From contig NZ_JAHLLW010000014.1 of the NCBI RefSeq assembly GCF_019426345.1, positions 12,863 to 76,862 on the forward strand: 64,000 nt of DNA. The letters are read 5' to 3'. Shown here in pieces: positions 18,438 through 28,800 of the stretch. Made by a program: the position numbers and the translations under genes. The notes under the pieces are model-generated. The model made no database searches. It saw only the letters and a list, made by a program, of their open reading frames with translations, and was not told where the DNA came from. Each line of letters begins with the position of its first letter. Position 1 is the stretch's first letter. Origin of the DNA: Marinomonas lutimaris (GTDB lineage: Bacteria; Pseudomonadota; Gammaproteobacteria; Pseudomonadales; Marinomonadaceae).

Positions 18438-19277
18438 ATGATGCAATGGCAACAACAAACCTGTTTATTAACTGGCGCGACGGGTGGCATAGGCCAAGCC
18501 ATCGCGAAAGCCTTAGCTAACAAAGGCGTAAGCTTGATTCTGCAAGGTCGAAGTGAATCGCGTCTGCAAGAGCTTAGCAACTCTTTGAGTGGCGAACACA
18601 AGATACTCGTCGCAGACATCAGCACACTGCAGGGCCGTGAAAAAACCTGCCTCGTAGCTGAATTGAATGCCATCAGTATGCTGATTAATAACGCAGGTGT
18701 TGGGCAGTTCTCCTTGTTGGAAGACACAGAAGAAACCGTCATTGTAGACACCTTAGAAACCAATTTATTAGCACCGATTCTACTCACTCAAGAATTGCTA
18801 CCTTTATTACAAAAAGCCGGTTTACAGCAACCAGCACCGTCCTACTTGGTCAATGTAGGATCGACCTTTGGCAGCATAGGTTTCGCCGGACAATCGATTT
18901 ATTGTGCTAGCAAATTTGGCCTACGCGGTTTTACCGAAGCCTTGTACCGTGAATTAGCAGATACCAATGTTCATGTTAGTTACTTTGCACCACGAGCAAC
19001 CGCTACCAGCATTAACAGCGATCAAGCCATGGCGATGAACAAAGCCTTGGGCAATAACGTAGATTCACCAGAAAGCGTTGCCAATGCGCTAATTCAGCAA
19101 CTTGAAACAGGTCACGCCAGACAGTTTGTCGGTTTTCCTGAAAAGCTCTTTGTCAAAATCAACGGTGCTTTCCCACACATTGTGGACAAGGCGTTGTTTA
19201 AAAAACTTCCTATTATTAAACGTTTTCTACGTCGTGAAAAAGACGTCGAACAAACCGCACAAGAGGCATTATCATGA
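18438..19277 (+). CDS. Short-chain dehydrogenase/reductase
   Basis: Classical SDR of 279 residues: nucleotide-binding TGATGGIG (residues 12-19), NNAGVG, catalytic Ser in VNVGSTFG and YCASK (Tyr-x3-Lys). It reduces or oxidises a keto/hydroxy group with NAD(P)H. I use 18438 because GGAGAAG precedes it; 18441 is an equally possible ATG, and 18402 would overlap the previous gene and extend beyond the fold. Fourth gene of the operon; its stop overlaps the next ATG by 4 bp. Confidence 0.9.
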   Translation: MMQWQQQTCLLTGATGGIGQAIAKALANKGVSLILQGRSESRLQELSNSLSGEHKILVADISTLQGREKTCLVAELNAISMLINNAGVGQFSLLEDTEETVIVDTLETNLLAPILLTQELLPLLQKAGLQQPAPSYLVNVGSTFGSIGFAGQSIYCASKFGLRGFTEALYRELADTNVHVSYFAPRATATSINSDQAMAMNKALGNNVDSPESVANALIQQLETGHARQFVGFPEKLFVKINGAFPHIVDKALFKKLPIIKRFLRREKDVEQTAQEALS

Positions 19278-19912
19278 AATCATTTATCACTGCTAGCCTA
19301 CTCACTCTAGGATTAGTTTCCTCTACTTGGGCCGCTGACACCTCTAGCTTGTTAGAGATTCAACAGCGTTGGGCACAAATTAATTACCAAATAGAAGGCG
19401 ACGACGCCAAAGAAGCGGCCTTTAACGATCTTGCGATCAAGGCGCAAGAATTAGTTAATGCTGATCCTAAAAACCCAGATGATCTAATTTGGCTTGGTAT
19501 TATTCAATCGAGCACAGCGGGTGCAAAAGGCGGATTGGGTGCGTTATCTTTAGCAAAAGCGGCGAAGAAGTCCTTCGAAGACGCAATTACCATTAACCCT
19601 AGCGCGTTATCTGGTTCCGCTATGACAAGTTTAGGCGTGCTTTATCATAAAGTACCAGGCTGGCCGATTGGCTTTGGTAGCGACAAAAAAGCCAAAGAAC
19701 TGCTAGTGCAATCATACAAAATGAACCCAACCAGCATCGACTCTAACTACTTCCTTGCTGAGTTTTTATACGACGACGGTGACTATGAAGGCGCGAAACA
19801 ACACCTAGACATCGCAAAAAAAGCAGCGCCTAGACCAAACCGTCCGATTGCTGATATGGGCCGTCACAAAGAAGTGGACGCCTTGATGGAAAAGGTAAAT
19901 CAGAAGCTATAA
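19274..19912 (+). CDS. Exported tetratricopeptide-like protein
   Basis: 212-residue protein with a Sec signal peptide (residues 1-20, cleavage after TWA). The mature part is made of helical repeats with TPR character (PDDLIWLGIIQSS, AKKSFEDAITINPSALSG, AKELLVQSYKMNPTS, AKQHLDIAKKAAP). Probably periplasmic. Last gene of the five-gene operon and translationally coupled to the SDR by a 4-bp overlap. A periplasmic scaffold at the end of a lipid- or metabolite-making operon could help product handling, but no partner can be named. Confidence 0.75.
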   Translation: MKSFITASLLTLGLVSSTWAADTSSLLEIQQRWAQINYQIEGDDAKEAAFNDLAIKAQELVNADPKNPDDLIWLGIIQSSTAGAKGGLGALSLAKAAKKSFEDAITINPSALSGSAMTSLGVLYHKVPGWPIGFGSDKKAKELLVQSYKMNPTSIDSNYFLAEFLYDDGDYEGAKQHLDIAKKAAPRPNRPIADMGRHKEVDALMEKVNQKL

Positions 19913-19954
19913 CAGATATTCTTACCAACCAATAAATTGACAGTAAAACCATCA

Positions 19955-20001
19955 CAGCCAATATTCAATCTCTCACTGGAATATTGGCTGTTTTGTTTTT
20001 G
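19955..20001 (+). terminator. Terminator of the five-gene operon
   Basis: Perfect 12-bp stem CAGCCAATATTC / GAATATTGGCTG followed by TTTTGTTTTTG, 42 bp after the last stop codon. Confidence 0.9.
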
Positions 20002-20012
20002 TCTTGCCCCAC

Positions 20013-21161
20013 TTATGCCGTTAGCGCGGCATAAGGCGGCGTGGTTTCCCGATGTTGGAACGACAGAATCAGCGGATTCTTAATAACGCCTTCATCTATG
20101 TTTATCGCACGGCGAATGGTTTCGTTTTGCAACCAATGCTCGCGACCTTCCAAAACGTTTTCTAAGTAGACAATCAAGGCCGCAGAAATAGAGCGAGTGG
20201 CGCTTTCCCATAAATAGCTTGGCGTGTGATCGACGGCATAATAGTCGATAGTGTTGTACTGAAACATTGGCTCTTGGAAGCTGGTCGGCTTGGCAAAGAA
20301 AAATCCCATACCTTCATCACAGCTAACATCGATGATCAAACAATTCGGCTTCAACGACGCCGCTTCGGATTCGATAATAAAGTTGGTTGGGTGATCCGTT
20401 TCTTGAAAAGTGCCATTCACGATAATATCCGTTTCACTGATCAATTCCGTCAAAGGACGAATCGTACCATCGTGTTCAACCACCACCATGCGAGCTTCGT
20501 CTTGTTGACCTTCGCGCACTTTCACATAATGGCAATCAAGTACTTCTTCTCTCACTTCATGATCGGGGCGCTGAATACAAATGGTAATATCACGAAATCC
20601 GTGGGCTTTAAGGGCGTAAATCGCGCCGCGACTCACCGCGCCGAAACTAAAAATAATGACCTTACGTTGATTACCATAATGTCCGTCGATGCCTTTTAAC
20701 TGCAAGGCATGAATCACCGCGCAGTAACCAGCCATCTCGTTATTTTTATAAAATGTATGGCGGCCAACTTGTCCCGTTGGCGACCAAACAAACATGTCTT
20801 CAAAAGCAATCAAGGTGAGTTTTCGATCCAGCGCGGCTTGGGTAATCTCACGCTGCTGAACACAATGAACGTAACCCCACAAAATACCACCTTCACGTAA
20901 CTCTTCTAAATCAGCCAAGACAGGTTTAGCAATAATCACTGCACCAATGTCGACAAGAATTTCGTGCCGCGTAGCAATACCGCCCGTTTGTGCCGCGATC
21001 TCGTCATCTGAAATATTAAACGCTGCGCCGTAACCTTCTTCAAAAATTAAGCGATGGCGAAGGTACTCTGGAATACGTCCTAAATGCTCCGGATGGATGG
21101 GATAACGTCGCTCATCTGTTTTTCTAGACGTACCGATCACGCCAAAAGTTAGTTGACTCAT
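20013..21161 (-). CDS. N5-(carboxyethyl)ornithine synthase-like / alanine-dehydrogenase-fold oxidoreductase
   Basis: 382-residue enzyme of the alanine dehydrogenase/transhydrogenase-alpha fold. It starts FGVIGTSRKTDERRYPIHPEHL, like the carboxyethylornithine synthases that join pyruvate to ornithine reductively. The central Rossmann region is KVIIFSFGAVSRGAIYALKAHGF. Conserved Arg and His in the N-terminal lobe (ERRYPIHPEH) suit binding of an oxo-acid. It is longer than the lactococcal enzyme (~313 residues), so a different amino-acid partner is possible. Monocistronic, AAAGGAAA before the ATG. Family confident, substrate not. Confidence 0.72.
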   Translation of the reverse strand: MSQLTFGVIGTSRKTDERRYPIHPEHLGRIPEYLRHRLIFEEGYGAAFNISDDEIAAQTGGIATRHEILVDIGAVIIAKPVLADLEELREGGILWGYVHCVQQREITQAALDRKLTLIAFEDMFVWSPTGQVGRHTFYKNNEMAGYCAVIHALQLKGIDGHYGNQRKVIIFSFGAVSRGAIYALKAHGFRDITICIQRPDHEVREEVLDCHYVKVREGQQDEARMVVVEHDGTIRPLTELISETDIIVNGTFQETDHPTNFIIESEAASLKPNCLIIDVSCDEGMGFFFAKPTSFQEPMFQYNTIDYYAVDHTPSYLWESATRSISAALIVYLENVLEGREHWLQNETIRRAINIDEGVIKNPLILSFQHRETTPPYAALTA

Positions 21162-21460
21162 ACTGTTTCCTTTAAAAAATAAAACCTGTTTGAGTTCATA
21201 AACGCGCGATCAAAACGCCGACAAACTGATGTTTAAAATGATAGTGAAATGCTTACGTCACCTATTGATGGATAAAAGATATGAAGTGGTCTGAAAGAAA
21301 TTCTTAGCGGTAAACGCTAGTCGGTCATGACGGGCATGGATCAATGCAGAGACAAGCCACTATAGCATTAATATGAGGGAAATCGGTTTTATACTGACAA
21401 CAACTGACAGAGGCTAGCGATAAGGTTACTCTTTCAGCCATCACTCAGGAAGATAGGCAT

Positions 21461-22603
21461 ATGACAGAACCTTTTAAAAACCTCTTCAATATCAGCGTTA
21501 TCGGCAATATGGCGGAGCACTTTCAACGCCATTGGCAAGACTTCGATCAACAAGGGTTTATTGATGCCGCTTCTTATCAGCTTGAAACACTGGAACTAAA
21601 AGCTCGCTCACAACAAATCACTGCTGCTATGAGCCGTTATTTACCTGACAATTTCGAACAAGCAGGACATATCCTACTTGCTTCTTTAGCTCCAGAATCA
21701 AAAGAAGCAGCGCCTGAGCTTCAGCAAGAAGTATCAATTGGAAGTAACGGAATTTCAGGCTGGGCTGTTATGCCCATTGGGGATTATGTGGGGCTTCACG
21801 GTCTTGCACATCATGATCTTTCCATGAGCTTGCTGAACGCCATGACACGGCGCTTTACATCTGAGTTTAGCATTCGCTTTTTCTTATTGGCTTCTCCTGA
21901 AGAAACACTCAACGCTCTCAAAAGCTGGCTTAAAGACGATAACAAACATGTGCGACGTTTGATTTCCGAAGGCACTCGACCACGCTTACCTTGGGCGATG
22001 CAGTTACCGAGTTTTATTCAGGATCCTGCACCGGTGATTGAATTGCTTGAAGCTCTAAAAGACGATCAAGAAGAATACGTACGCCGCTCCGTAGCAAATA
22101 ACCTCAATGATATTGCCAAAGATCACCCCGATCTTGTGGCAGATATCGCAGAAAAATGGATGCAAGACGCAGATGCAAATCGCCAAAAGCTGATTCGCCA
22201 TGCTTGTCGTACCTTGTTAAAACAAGGCAACCGTAAGGCTCTTGACGTATTTGGTTATGCCCAGTCAAAGTTAGACAATATTAAGCTAGAAATACATGAT
22301 GAACAGGTAAGGTTGAATAATCATCTAGAGTTTTCATTGTTGTTTGAATCCACCAGCAAGGAAGATCAAACCTTAATGATTGACTATGTAATTCATCATC
22401 AGAAGAAAAACGGCAAAACAACACCCAAGGTGTTTAAGTGGAAAAAAGCGACGTTGGCCGCTGGTAAGCAAGTCTCTATGAGCAAGAAACACCCTTTCAA
22501 AACCATCACTACACGAGTCTACTACGCTGGGTTACATGAAGTAGAGATTCTCGTAAACGGTCAATCCATTGCCAAAAGTGGCTTTTTTTTATCAACCAAC
22601 TAG
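21461..22603 (+). CDS. DNA alkylation repair protein (AlkD-like HEAT-repeat family)
   Basis: 380 residues, largely helical, with HEAT-like repeats; the most typical is DDQEEYVRRSVANNLNDIAKDHPDL (about 203-227), preceded by DDNKHVRRLISEGTRPRLPW. That arginine-rich pattern is the mark of the PF08713 family, which removes or binds alkylated purines. AGGAAG precedes the ATG. The stop codon overlaps the stop of the convergent diguanylate cyclase in a shared CTAG. The beta-rich last ~80 residues are a common addition in this branch. The enzyme is cytosolic; catalytic competence cannot be verified here. Confidence 0.8.
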   Translation: MTEPFKNLFNISVIGNMAEHFQRHWQDFDQQGFIDAASYQLETLELKARSQQITAAMSRYLPDNFEQAGHILLASLAPESKEAAPELQQEVSIGSNGISGWAVMPIGDYVGLHGLAHHDLSMSLLNAMTRRFTSEFSIRFFLLASPEETLNALKSWLKDDNKHVRRLISEGTRPRLPWAMQLPSFIQDPAPVIELLEALKDDQEEYVRRSVANNLNDIAKDHPDLVADIAEKWMQDADANRQKLIRHACRTLLKQGNRKALDVFGYAQSKLDNIKLEIHDEQVRLNNHLEFSLLFESTSKEDQTLMIDYVIHHQKKNGKTTPKVFKWKKATLAAGKQVSMSKKHPFKTITTRVYYAGLHEVEILVNGQSIAKSGFFLSTN

Positions 22604-23958
22604 CCGGCTATAACACAATTACGTCCAGCGCCTTTGGCTTCATAAAGCAAAACATCGGCACGTTTGACAATACGAACTTGATCATCAAAATCTTGATAAT
22701 CAGTCACGCCCAAACTAATGCTGAATGGCGGCATGCCGCTTTCATCCAGAGCTGCAACTTTCTTGCGTAACTGCTCTGCAAGTATTTTGGCGTCTTCAAG
22801 ATTGGTATCTCTTAGTAATATGGCAAATTCTTCACCACCAATTCTGAATAGTATGTCAGTTTCACGCAGGCGTTTTCGTAATGTGTTAACCAACAATTTG
22901 AGTACATTATCGCCTACATCATGACCGTGGGAGTCGTTAATTTTTTTGAAATAATCAACATCTAACAAGATCAAGCTGAAATGATGACCGCGGTTAGCGA
23001 GCGCGATTTCATCTTTAATTTGTTCATCCCATTTATGGCGATTAAATACACCTGTCAGTTTATCCCTGGTCGCCAATTCTAGAAGTTGGGTTTCAACTTC
23101 ATCGCGGTTATCTTGCTCCAACGAGAAGCGCGCCATCAAAATTTTTAAATCTCGTCCCAACTCGTCCAGTTCATCAGAGCCTTTATTACGCAAAGCATTA
23201 CGGCTTTCATCAGGAGAAATGGAACGATGTAGAGAGTCTATTTGGCCTCGCAGCGAACCCACTTTCCGACGAAAAGACAAAATTGTATGGAGCGTTAAAT
23301 AACCACCAATAGCAAAGGCTGAAAAGCCTAATATGGCGTTTACTATCATAAAATCACGTTCTTGCTTTTCTACCGTGGAGGCAACTTTTGTTGTAAGTTG
23401 TTCAATATTTACTAGTAATATATCAGCTTGATCAGCTAATTCACTGTCTTGCTGCTCCAGTAAAGGCCAAGCAGTTGAAAAGCCTTGTTGATCTTGTGCT
23501 AGAAACTCGTCCACAAGGCGATCAAAATTCATTCGATGTTGATGCAGCAGGTTGATCTGTTGAATCAATGCCTTATGATCCATCAATTTGATTCTCACGC
23601 TGCCAAACCCAAGCCCTGTTCGAAGTATTTCCATAGACTTATCAAGCTGGGCCGCAAGTTGTGAGCTAAATTCATCAAAGCCTTTTATGCTTTTCTCTTG
23701 CATCGACTTATTAGCAAAGAAGGCATCTCCCTGCTGACGAATACCTTCCATTAATAAGTGTTGTTTAAGCTGCAACATGTCCATGTCAGCCATAACTTCA
23801 AAAAGCGGCACATCAATTTTTGCCACTTCATGCATTTCTTTATAGATCTTCTGTGTTTGATACGCAGAATAAAGAATCACCACGAAAAGAAACGACAAAA
23901 GAACAAATGAAAGACTACTGATTTTTCTGGTCATAGAGACATTCAACCAATTAAACAT
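22600..23958 (-). CDS. Membrane diguanylate cyclase (GGDEF), copy 1
   Basis: 452 residues: a transmembrane helix at ~12-32, a helical periplasmic sensor of ~165 residues, a second helix at ~200-222, a coiled linker, and a GGDEF domain from ~285. The active site is RIGGEEF, with the inhibitory I-site RETD five residues before it, so a feedback-inhibited c-di-GMP synthase is expected. Its neighbour upstream is a near-duplicate of the same length and architecture; the cyclase halves are far more alike than the sensor halves. Gap between the two is only 37 bp. Confidence 0.92.
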   Translation of the reverse strand: MFNWLNVSMTRKISSLSFVLLSFLFVVILYSAYQTQKIYKEMHEVAKIDVPLFEVMADMDMLQLKQHLLMEGIRQQGDAFFANKSMQEKSIKGFDEFSSQLAAQLDKSMEILRTGLGFGSVRIKLMDHKALIQQINLLHQHRMNFDRLVDEFLAQDQQGFSTAWPLLEQQDSELADQADILLVNIEQLTTKVASTVEKQERDFMIVNAILGFSAFAIGGYLTLHTILSFRRKVGSLRGQIDSLHRSISPDESRNALRNKGSDELDELGRDLKILMARFSLEQDNRDEVETQLLELATRDKLTGVFNRHKWDEQIKDEIALANRGHHFSLILLDVDYFKKINDSHGHDVGDNVLKLLVNTLRKRLRETDILFRIGGEEFAILLRDTNLEDAKILAEQLRKKVAALDESGMPPFSISLGVTDYQDFDDQVRIVKRADVLLYEAKGAGRNCVIAG

Positions 23959-23995
23959 AAAGATTCTTGATAGGTATTAGATAAATAGCTAAAGG

Positions 23996-25354
23996 CTAGC
24001 CTGCCATAACGCAATTGCGTCCTGCATCTTTAGCTTCATAAAGTAAAACATCTGCACGTTTTACGATGCTACTCTGATCATCGACGTCTTGATAATCAGT
24101 TACTCCCAAACTAATGGTGAATGATGGAATACCGTTTTCATTCAAAGTTTCGACTCTTTTACGTAACTGCTCTGCAAGCACTCTAGCATCGTCAAGATTG
24201 GTATCTCTAAGTAATATGGCAAACTCTTCACCACCGATTCTGAATAGTATGTCAGTTTCACGCAGACGTTTTCTCAGGGTACTAACCAGCAGTTTGAGCA
24301 CATTATCCCCCACGTCATGGCCGCGAGAATCGTTAATTTTTTTGAAATGATCAACATCCAATAAGATCAAGCTAAAGTGATGTCCGCGATTGGCTAACGC
24401 GATTTCATCCTTAATCTGTTCATCCCATTTATGTCGATTAAACACTCCCGTCAGTTTATCTTTTGTCGCAAGCTCCATTAGTTGGGTTTCGACTTCATCG
24501 CGGTTATCTTGTTCCAACGAGAAGCGCGCCACCAGAATTTTTAAATCCTTTTCTAACTGATCCAATTCATCCGTGCCTTTGCTTCGCAATGTATTGCTGC
24601 TCTCATCAGAAGAAATAGAACGATGTAGCGATTCTATCTGGCCACGCAAGGAACCTACTTTCCGACGAAAAGACAAAATCGTAAATAGGGTTAAGTAACC
24701 ACCAATGGCAAAGGCTGAAAAACCTAATATGGCGTTTACGATCATAAAGTCACGCTCTTGCTTTTCTACTGTCGCAGCGACTTTAGTTGTGAGTTGTTCA
24801 ATATTTATAAGTAACTTTTCGGATTGCGCATCCAGTAAACCACTCTGCTTTTCTAGCCTCTCCCAAGAATCTAAATCATGCTTTTCTCTTTTACCTAAAA
24901 AGCGTGAAAATGAATTTTCAAAACCGATTCTATGACTGTGCAGGGCATTAATTTGTTGGATCAAAGATTGGTGGTCGGCCACGTTGATGCGAATAGTGCC
25001 GAATTTCATACCTGAGTGAAGTATGTTAATACTTTTATCAAGCTGTAAGGATAGTTGCAGACTAAACTCTTCAAAGCCTTTGACGCTTTTTTTCTGTAAT
25101 ACCTCATCAGCAAAGAAAGCATCCCCTTGCAGGCGAATACTCTCCATCAATAAATGCTGCTTAAGCTGTAGTATTTCGATATCCGCGATGACTTCGGTGA
25201 GAGGAATATCAATCTCAGCAACTTCTTGCATTTCTTTGTAGATTTTTTGTGTTTGATACGTCGAATAAAGAATCACCACAAAAAGGAACGACAAAAGAAT
25301 AAATGAAAGACTACTGACTTTCCGTGTCATAGAGACATTAAACCAATTAAACAT
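23996..25354 (-). CDS. Membrane diguanylate cyclase (GGDEF), copy 2
   Basis: Tandem paralog of the previous gene: 452 residues, the same N-terminus (MFNWFNVSMTRKVSSLSF against MFNWLNVSMTRKISSLSF), two membrane helices and a periplasmic helical sensor. The GGDEF domain has RIGGEEF and I-site RETD. The sensor region differs most between the copies (residues ~60-190, for example FLGKREKHDLDSWERLEKQ here), which suggests divergence of input with preserved output. Same strand and close spacing make an operon with copy 1 likely. Confidence 0.92.
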   Translation of the reverse strand: MFNWFNVSMTRKVSSLSFILLSFLFVVILYSTYQTQKIYKEMQEVAEIDIPLTEVIADIEILQLKQHLLMESIRLQGDAFFADEVLQKKSVKGFEEFSLQLSLQLDKSINILHSGMKFGTIRINVADHQSLIQQINALHSHRIGFENSFSRFLGKREKHDLDSWERLEKQSGLLDAQSEKLLINIEQLTTKVAATVEKQERDFMIVNAILGFSAFAIGGYLTLFTILSFRRKVGSLRGQIESLHRSISSDESSNTLRSKGTDELDQLEKDLKILVARFSLEQDNRDEVETQLMELATKDKLTGVFNRHKWDEQIKDEIALANRGHHFSLILLDVDHFKKINDSRGHDVGDNVLKLLVSTLRKRLRETDILFRIGGEEFAILLRDTNLDDARVLAEQLRKRVETLNENGIPSFTISLGVTDYQDVDDQSSIVKRADVLLYEAKDAGRNCVMAG

Positions 25355-25511
25355 AGAAGGATCTTATTAAGTCACACTAAAGACATACAAAATTCAGGCG
25401 TAATATCAGCTACCTGTTTCATGCACCTTAACACATATGAACTTAATATCTTTATCAAGATAGGATAACGAACCATATTCATCATCCTAAATAATAAACA
25501 AAAAAGAACAT

Positions 25512-26705
25512 TTACTCTGCGGATTTTTTAATCCGTTTTAATAGCGTCAAAATCACTGCTAAAGCACAAAAACCTAGTAAAGCACCAGTAAAACCAACAC
25601 TACCTAAGCCGACAAGTTGTATGACCTGACCACCAATTAAAGCCCCAGCACCAATCCCCAAATTTATAATGCCTGAATACAAAGACATAATAATATCAGC
25701 GGCTGTATCGTCTACTTTCAGCACTCGTATCTGCATGCTCAAACCAATAATCATCAGCGACGCACCCCATAAAAGAATACTAGTAATCAGCATGGACACA
25801 GTGGGGGCTACAAAATACAAAACACTCATGCATAAGGATGCAATAATGACGCTTGAAATCAACATCAGGGCATTCGCTCTTTCACCAAAATAGCTAAACA
25901 GCAAACTACCAAAAATCCCAGCCATACCAAATAACAATAGTACTAATGTGGTGAAGTGCCCACTGGCTGCGCCAATTTCTTTTAAGAAAGGCTCTATGTA
26001 GCTGTAAGCCGTGTAATGAGCTGAGAAAATTACGAAGATAAACAAATACATACCTAACAATACTTTATTACGAAGTACTTCTGGTACCTTGCTAAGAGAC
26101 CCCGAAAACAAGCTAGGCAAACTAGGCAATAAACGGTACATGGCTAACATGATGATTAATGCCACAATCGCGATAAAAGCAAACGTCGTACGCCAGCCAA
26201 ACAACTGACCGATGATACGACCGACAGGTACACCAAGCACCATAGCTAAACCGGTTCCTGTTGCCAGCACACTCAATGCAAAAGTATGTTTTCCTTGCGG
26301 CGCAACACGAATGGCAATAGACGCCGTAATCGACCAGAACACTGCATGGGCAAAGGCAATGCCGATTCGGCTGATCAATAGGACAGTGAAATCCCACGCC
26401 ACCACAGACAAGATATGACTCGCGATAAACAAAGCAAATAGACCTAGCAGTAATGTTTTACGCTCTAACTTACGCGTCAATAACATCATTGGCAGCGACA
26501 TAAGCGCCACAATCCAAGCATAAACAGTCAACATCCAACCGACATGAGCTGGTGAAACCGAAAAGCCTTGCGCGATGTCCGTCAATAATCCGACCGGAAC
26601 AAACTCCGTGGTGTTAAAAATAAAGGCGCTAAAGCCCAGCACAAAAACGCGCAAGTATTGAACACGACGAGAAGCCGTATCCTCAGAAGAGGGGATTGAT
26701 ATCAT
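25512..26705 (-). CDS. sotB: Sugar efflux MFS transporter
   Basis: 397-residue major facilitator with 12 predicted helices. Similarity to E. coli SotB, an exporter of arabinose and related sugars, is obvious along the whole length: AFIFNTTEFVPVGLL near the N-terminus, MLTVYAWIVALMSLP, RIGIAFAHAVFWSITAS, ATGTGLAMVLGVPVGR, AHYTAYSYIEPF and SGIINLGIGAGALIGGQV. Monocistronic, with AGGTCATC before the ATG. Inner membrane; physiological substrate in this organism unknown. Confidence 0.9.
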   Translation of the reverse strand: MISIPSSEDTASRRVQYLRVFVLGFSAFIFNTTEFVPVGLLTDIAQGFSVSPAHVGWMLTVYAWIVALMSLPMMLLTRKLERKTLLLGLFALFIASHILSVVAWDFTVLLISRIGIAFAHAVFWSITASIAIRVAPQGKHTFALSVLATGTGLAMVLGVPVGRIIGQLFGWRTTFAFIAIVALIIMLAMYRLLPSLPSLFSGSLSKVPEVLRNKVLLGMYLFIFVIFSAHYTAYSYIEPFLKEIGAASGHFTTLVLLLFGMAGIFGSLLFSYFGERANALMLISSVIIASLCMSVLYFVAPTVSMLITSILLWGASLMIIGLSMQIRVLKVDDTAADIIMSLYSGIINLGIGAGALIGGQVIQLVGLGSVGFTGALLGFCALAVILTLLKRIKKSAE

Positions 26706-26986
26706 GATGACCTGCAGGAATGTGAGCGATAAGAAAGACCGCTATTGTCCACTTTTTTGAGCGTAACGGAATAGCGAAATATGAATGTTTATTGACAGTT
26801 ATCTTATTACTGACTCTGATCCATTCAGAAAACCTAAACATGCCCGCTCCCATACTAAATAATCTTTCTTTCATAAGAATTGCTTTGATTTTTCATGAAA
26901 AATGCCATACAAACTACGCACTAAAACGATGCAAAAAATCGCACTAATATAACGCAAAATAATCACTAAACGTTGAAGGAACCGAC

Positions 26987-28600
26987 ATGAACAACCTATC
27001 CGTCAAGGCAAAATTTATTACCCTCATTTTATCCATCATCATTATATTTTTGATGGCACTGAGTTTAATAAAAGCAAAAAGTACAGAATTAGCAAATCGC
27101 TTTGACCGATTCTATGAAGAAAACCATAACGTCTCACTTAATTTGGAACGAGTGAAAGAAGCACAAGTCAATATAGTGCTCAATGTGCGAGGTTTGCAGA
27201 TTGCCTATCTACTATCACTCGATAAGCAAATCCCCGATTACTTACAAGCCATTTCAGAGAGTTACAACACCACACCGTCTCTAATTAATGAGCTTAATAA
27301 AGGCCTTTCAAAGCAGTCTGACGAATCGAGAAAGCTTATAACGCTCATCAACGACTTCCAAAGCAAGACCAAAACCTTCGTAAGCGCAATGGAAAACTCA
27401 ACGGACAACAAAGCACCCTTTCCAGTATTCTCTGCCTTCATCGGTTCATACAATGACTTAATGAAATACTTCGCTGCTCTCACCGACAAAACAAACAGAG
27501 AAGTGATAGAGGCAAAACAACAAACAGAAAGTCTTATTGCAGAAATTGAAATTGGTTTCTGGCTCTCTATTTTAATCGCGATTGTTATCTCCATCACACT
27601 CAGCTATTTGATATCGAATAACATAGTCCGAGGTATTTTGGCGGTTCGTAACGCAGCACAAAATATGGCACAAGGTCATCTCAACAAACCCGTTAAAGTA
27701 TCAGGAACTGATGAAATTGCCGAACTTGGCAATGCCATCAATAAGTCTGCTGAAAACCTACGTTCAGTCATTGCGGGCGTACTTAGTTCGGTAGAGAAGG
27801 TTAATGAAAACAGCCAAGAGGTATTAAAAGTAAACCAAGAAGTCGGCGAATACTCTGTCCATATTATGGACAACACCACACAAGTAGTTGTGGCACTTGA
27901 TCAAATGTCAGCGAATAACCGTACTATTGCTGACAATACTCAACAATCAGCAGATGCTGCCAGCGACATTCGCACTGTCGCGCAAAATAGTTTAACCACA
28001 GCAAATGGCACCCTAGACGCAATAAATCAGCTGGTTAACTCCTTAAAAGAAACAGGAACTGTTGTTACTCAACTACGCCAAGAAACAACCAATATAGAAA
28101 CCATCTTAGATGTTATTCGTAGTATCGCAGAGCAAACCAATCTACTGGCTCTTAACGCCGCAATAGAGGCCGCTCGTGCAGGGGAACAAGGCCGAGGATT
28201 CGCCGTTGTTGCCGACGAAGTTCGAACGCTAGCACAGCGCTCACAAGACAGCGTAAATGAGATTGAAACACTTTTGGCTCAACTTAGTACGGCCAGTGGC
28301 CAAGCGGTCAACCGTATGGAAGTCAGCTTAAAATTAGTGGAATCATCAAAAGACCAAGTCGAAAAAACTAACGAGTTAACCAGTAATATTTTAATTGGCA
28401 TTGAGCGAGTGTCAGAGCAAGCCCAACACATTGCTCAATCAATAGAAGAGCAAACCGAGGTGTCCGAAGACATCACCAAGAAAATGCACTCTGTGCAAAG
28501 CTTAACAAAACAAAGTGCAGAAATGGCAAAACACTCGGGGCTTAACATGGCTCAAAGCAGTGTCGACGTGCAGCAGCAATTAAGCTTTTTTAAACTTTAA
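26987..28600 (+). CDS. Methyl-accepting chemotaxis protein
   Basis: 537-residue chemoreceptor: helix at ~10-28, a helical periplasmic four-helix-bundle-like sensor, second helix at ~190-210, HAMP, then a long coiled-coil signalling domain. Its hairpin tip contains [20 protein letters not shown] and [15 protein letters not shown]. No C-terminal CheR pentapeptide is visible (ends SFFKL). GAAGGAA precedes the ATG. Ligand unknown. Monocistronic, followed 200 bp later by a PAS-GGDEF gene. Confidence 0.93.
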   Translation: MNNLSVKAKFITLILSIIIIFLMALSLIKAKSTELANRFDRFYEENHNVSLNLERVKEAQVNIVLNVRGLQIAYLLSLDKQIPDYLQAISESYNTTPSLINELNKGLSKQSDESRKLITLINDFQSKTKTFVSAMENSTDNKAPFPVFSAFIGSYNDLMKYFAALTDKTNREVIEAKQQTESLIAEIEIGFWLSILIAIVISITLSYLISNNIVRGILAVRNAAQNMAQGHLNKPVKVSGTDEIAELGNAINKSAENLRSVIAGVLSSVEKVNENSQEVLKVNQEVGEYSVHIMDNTTQVVVALDQMSANNRTIADNTQQSADAASDIRTVAQNSLTTANGTLDAINQLVNSLKETGTVVTQLRQETTNIETILDVIRSIAEQTNLLALNAAIEAARAGEQGRGFAVVADEVRTLAQRSQDSVNEIETLLAQLSTASGQAVNRMEVSLKLVESSKDQVEKTNELTSNILIGIERVSEQAQHIAQSIEEQTEVSEDITKKMHSVQSLTKQSAEMAKHSGLNMAQSSVDVQQQLSFFKL

Positions 28601-28800
28601 TCTTGATAATAGAAAGCCTTCTTGCGCCGATTTATTAATCAAATAATTGAGCGTGAGAGGCTGTTTTATTTACCCTGTTCCCAGCATGAAAAAACAACAT
28701 GGAACACACATAGCTTATTAAAATTCCTACACTTTTTTACACAACTACCTTTCCAGCTGTGAGACGATATTGACTAATAAACAAACGATCATGGATACTA

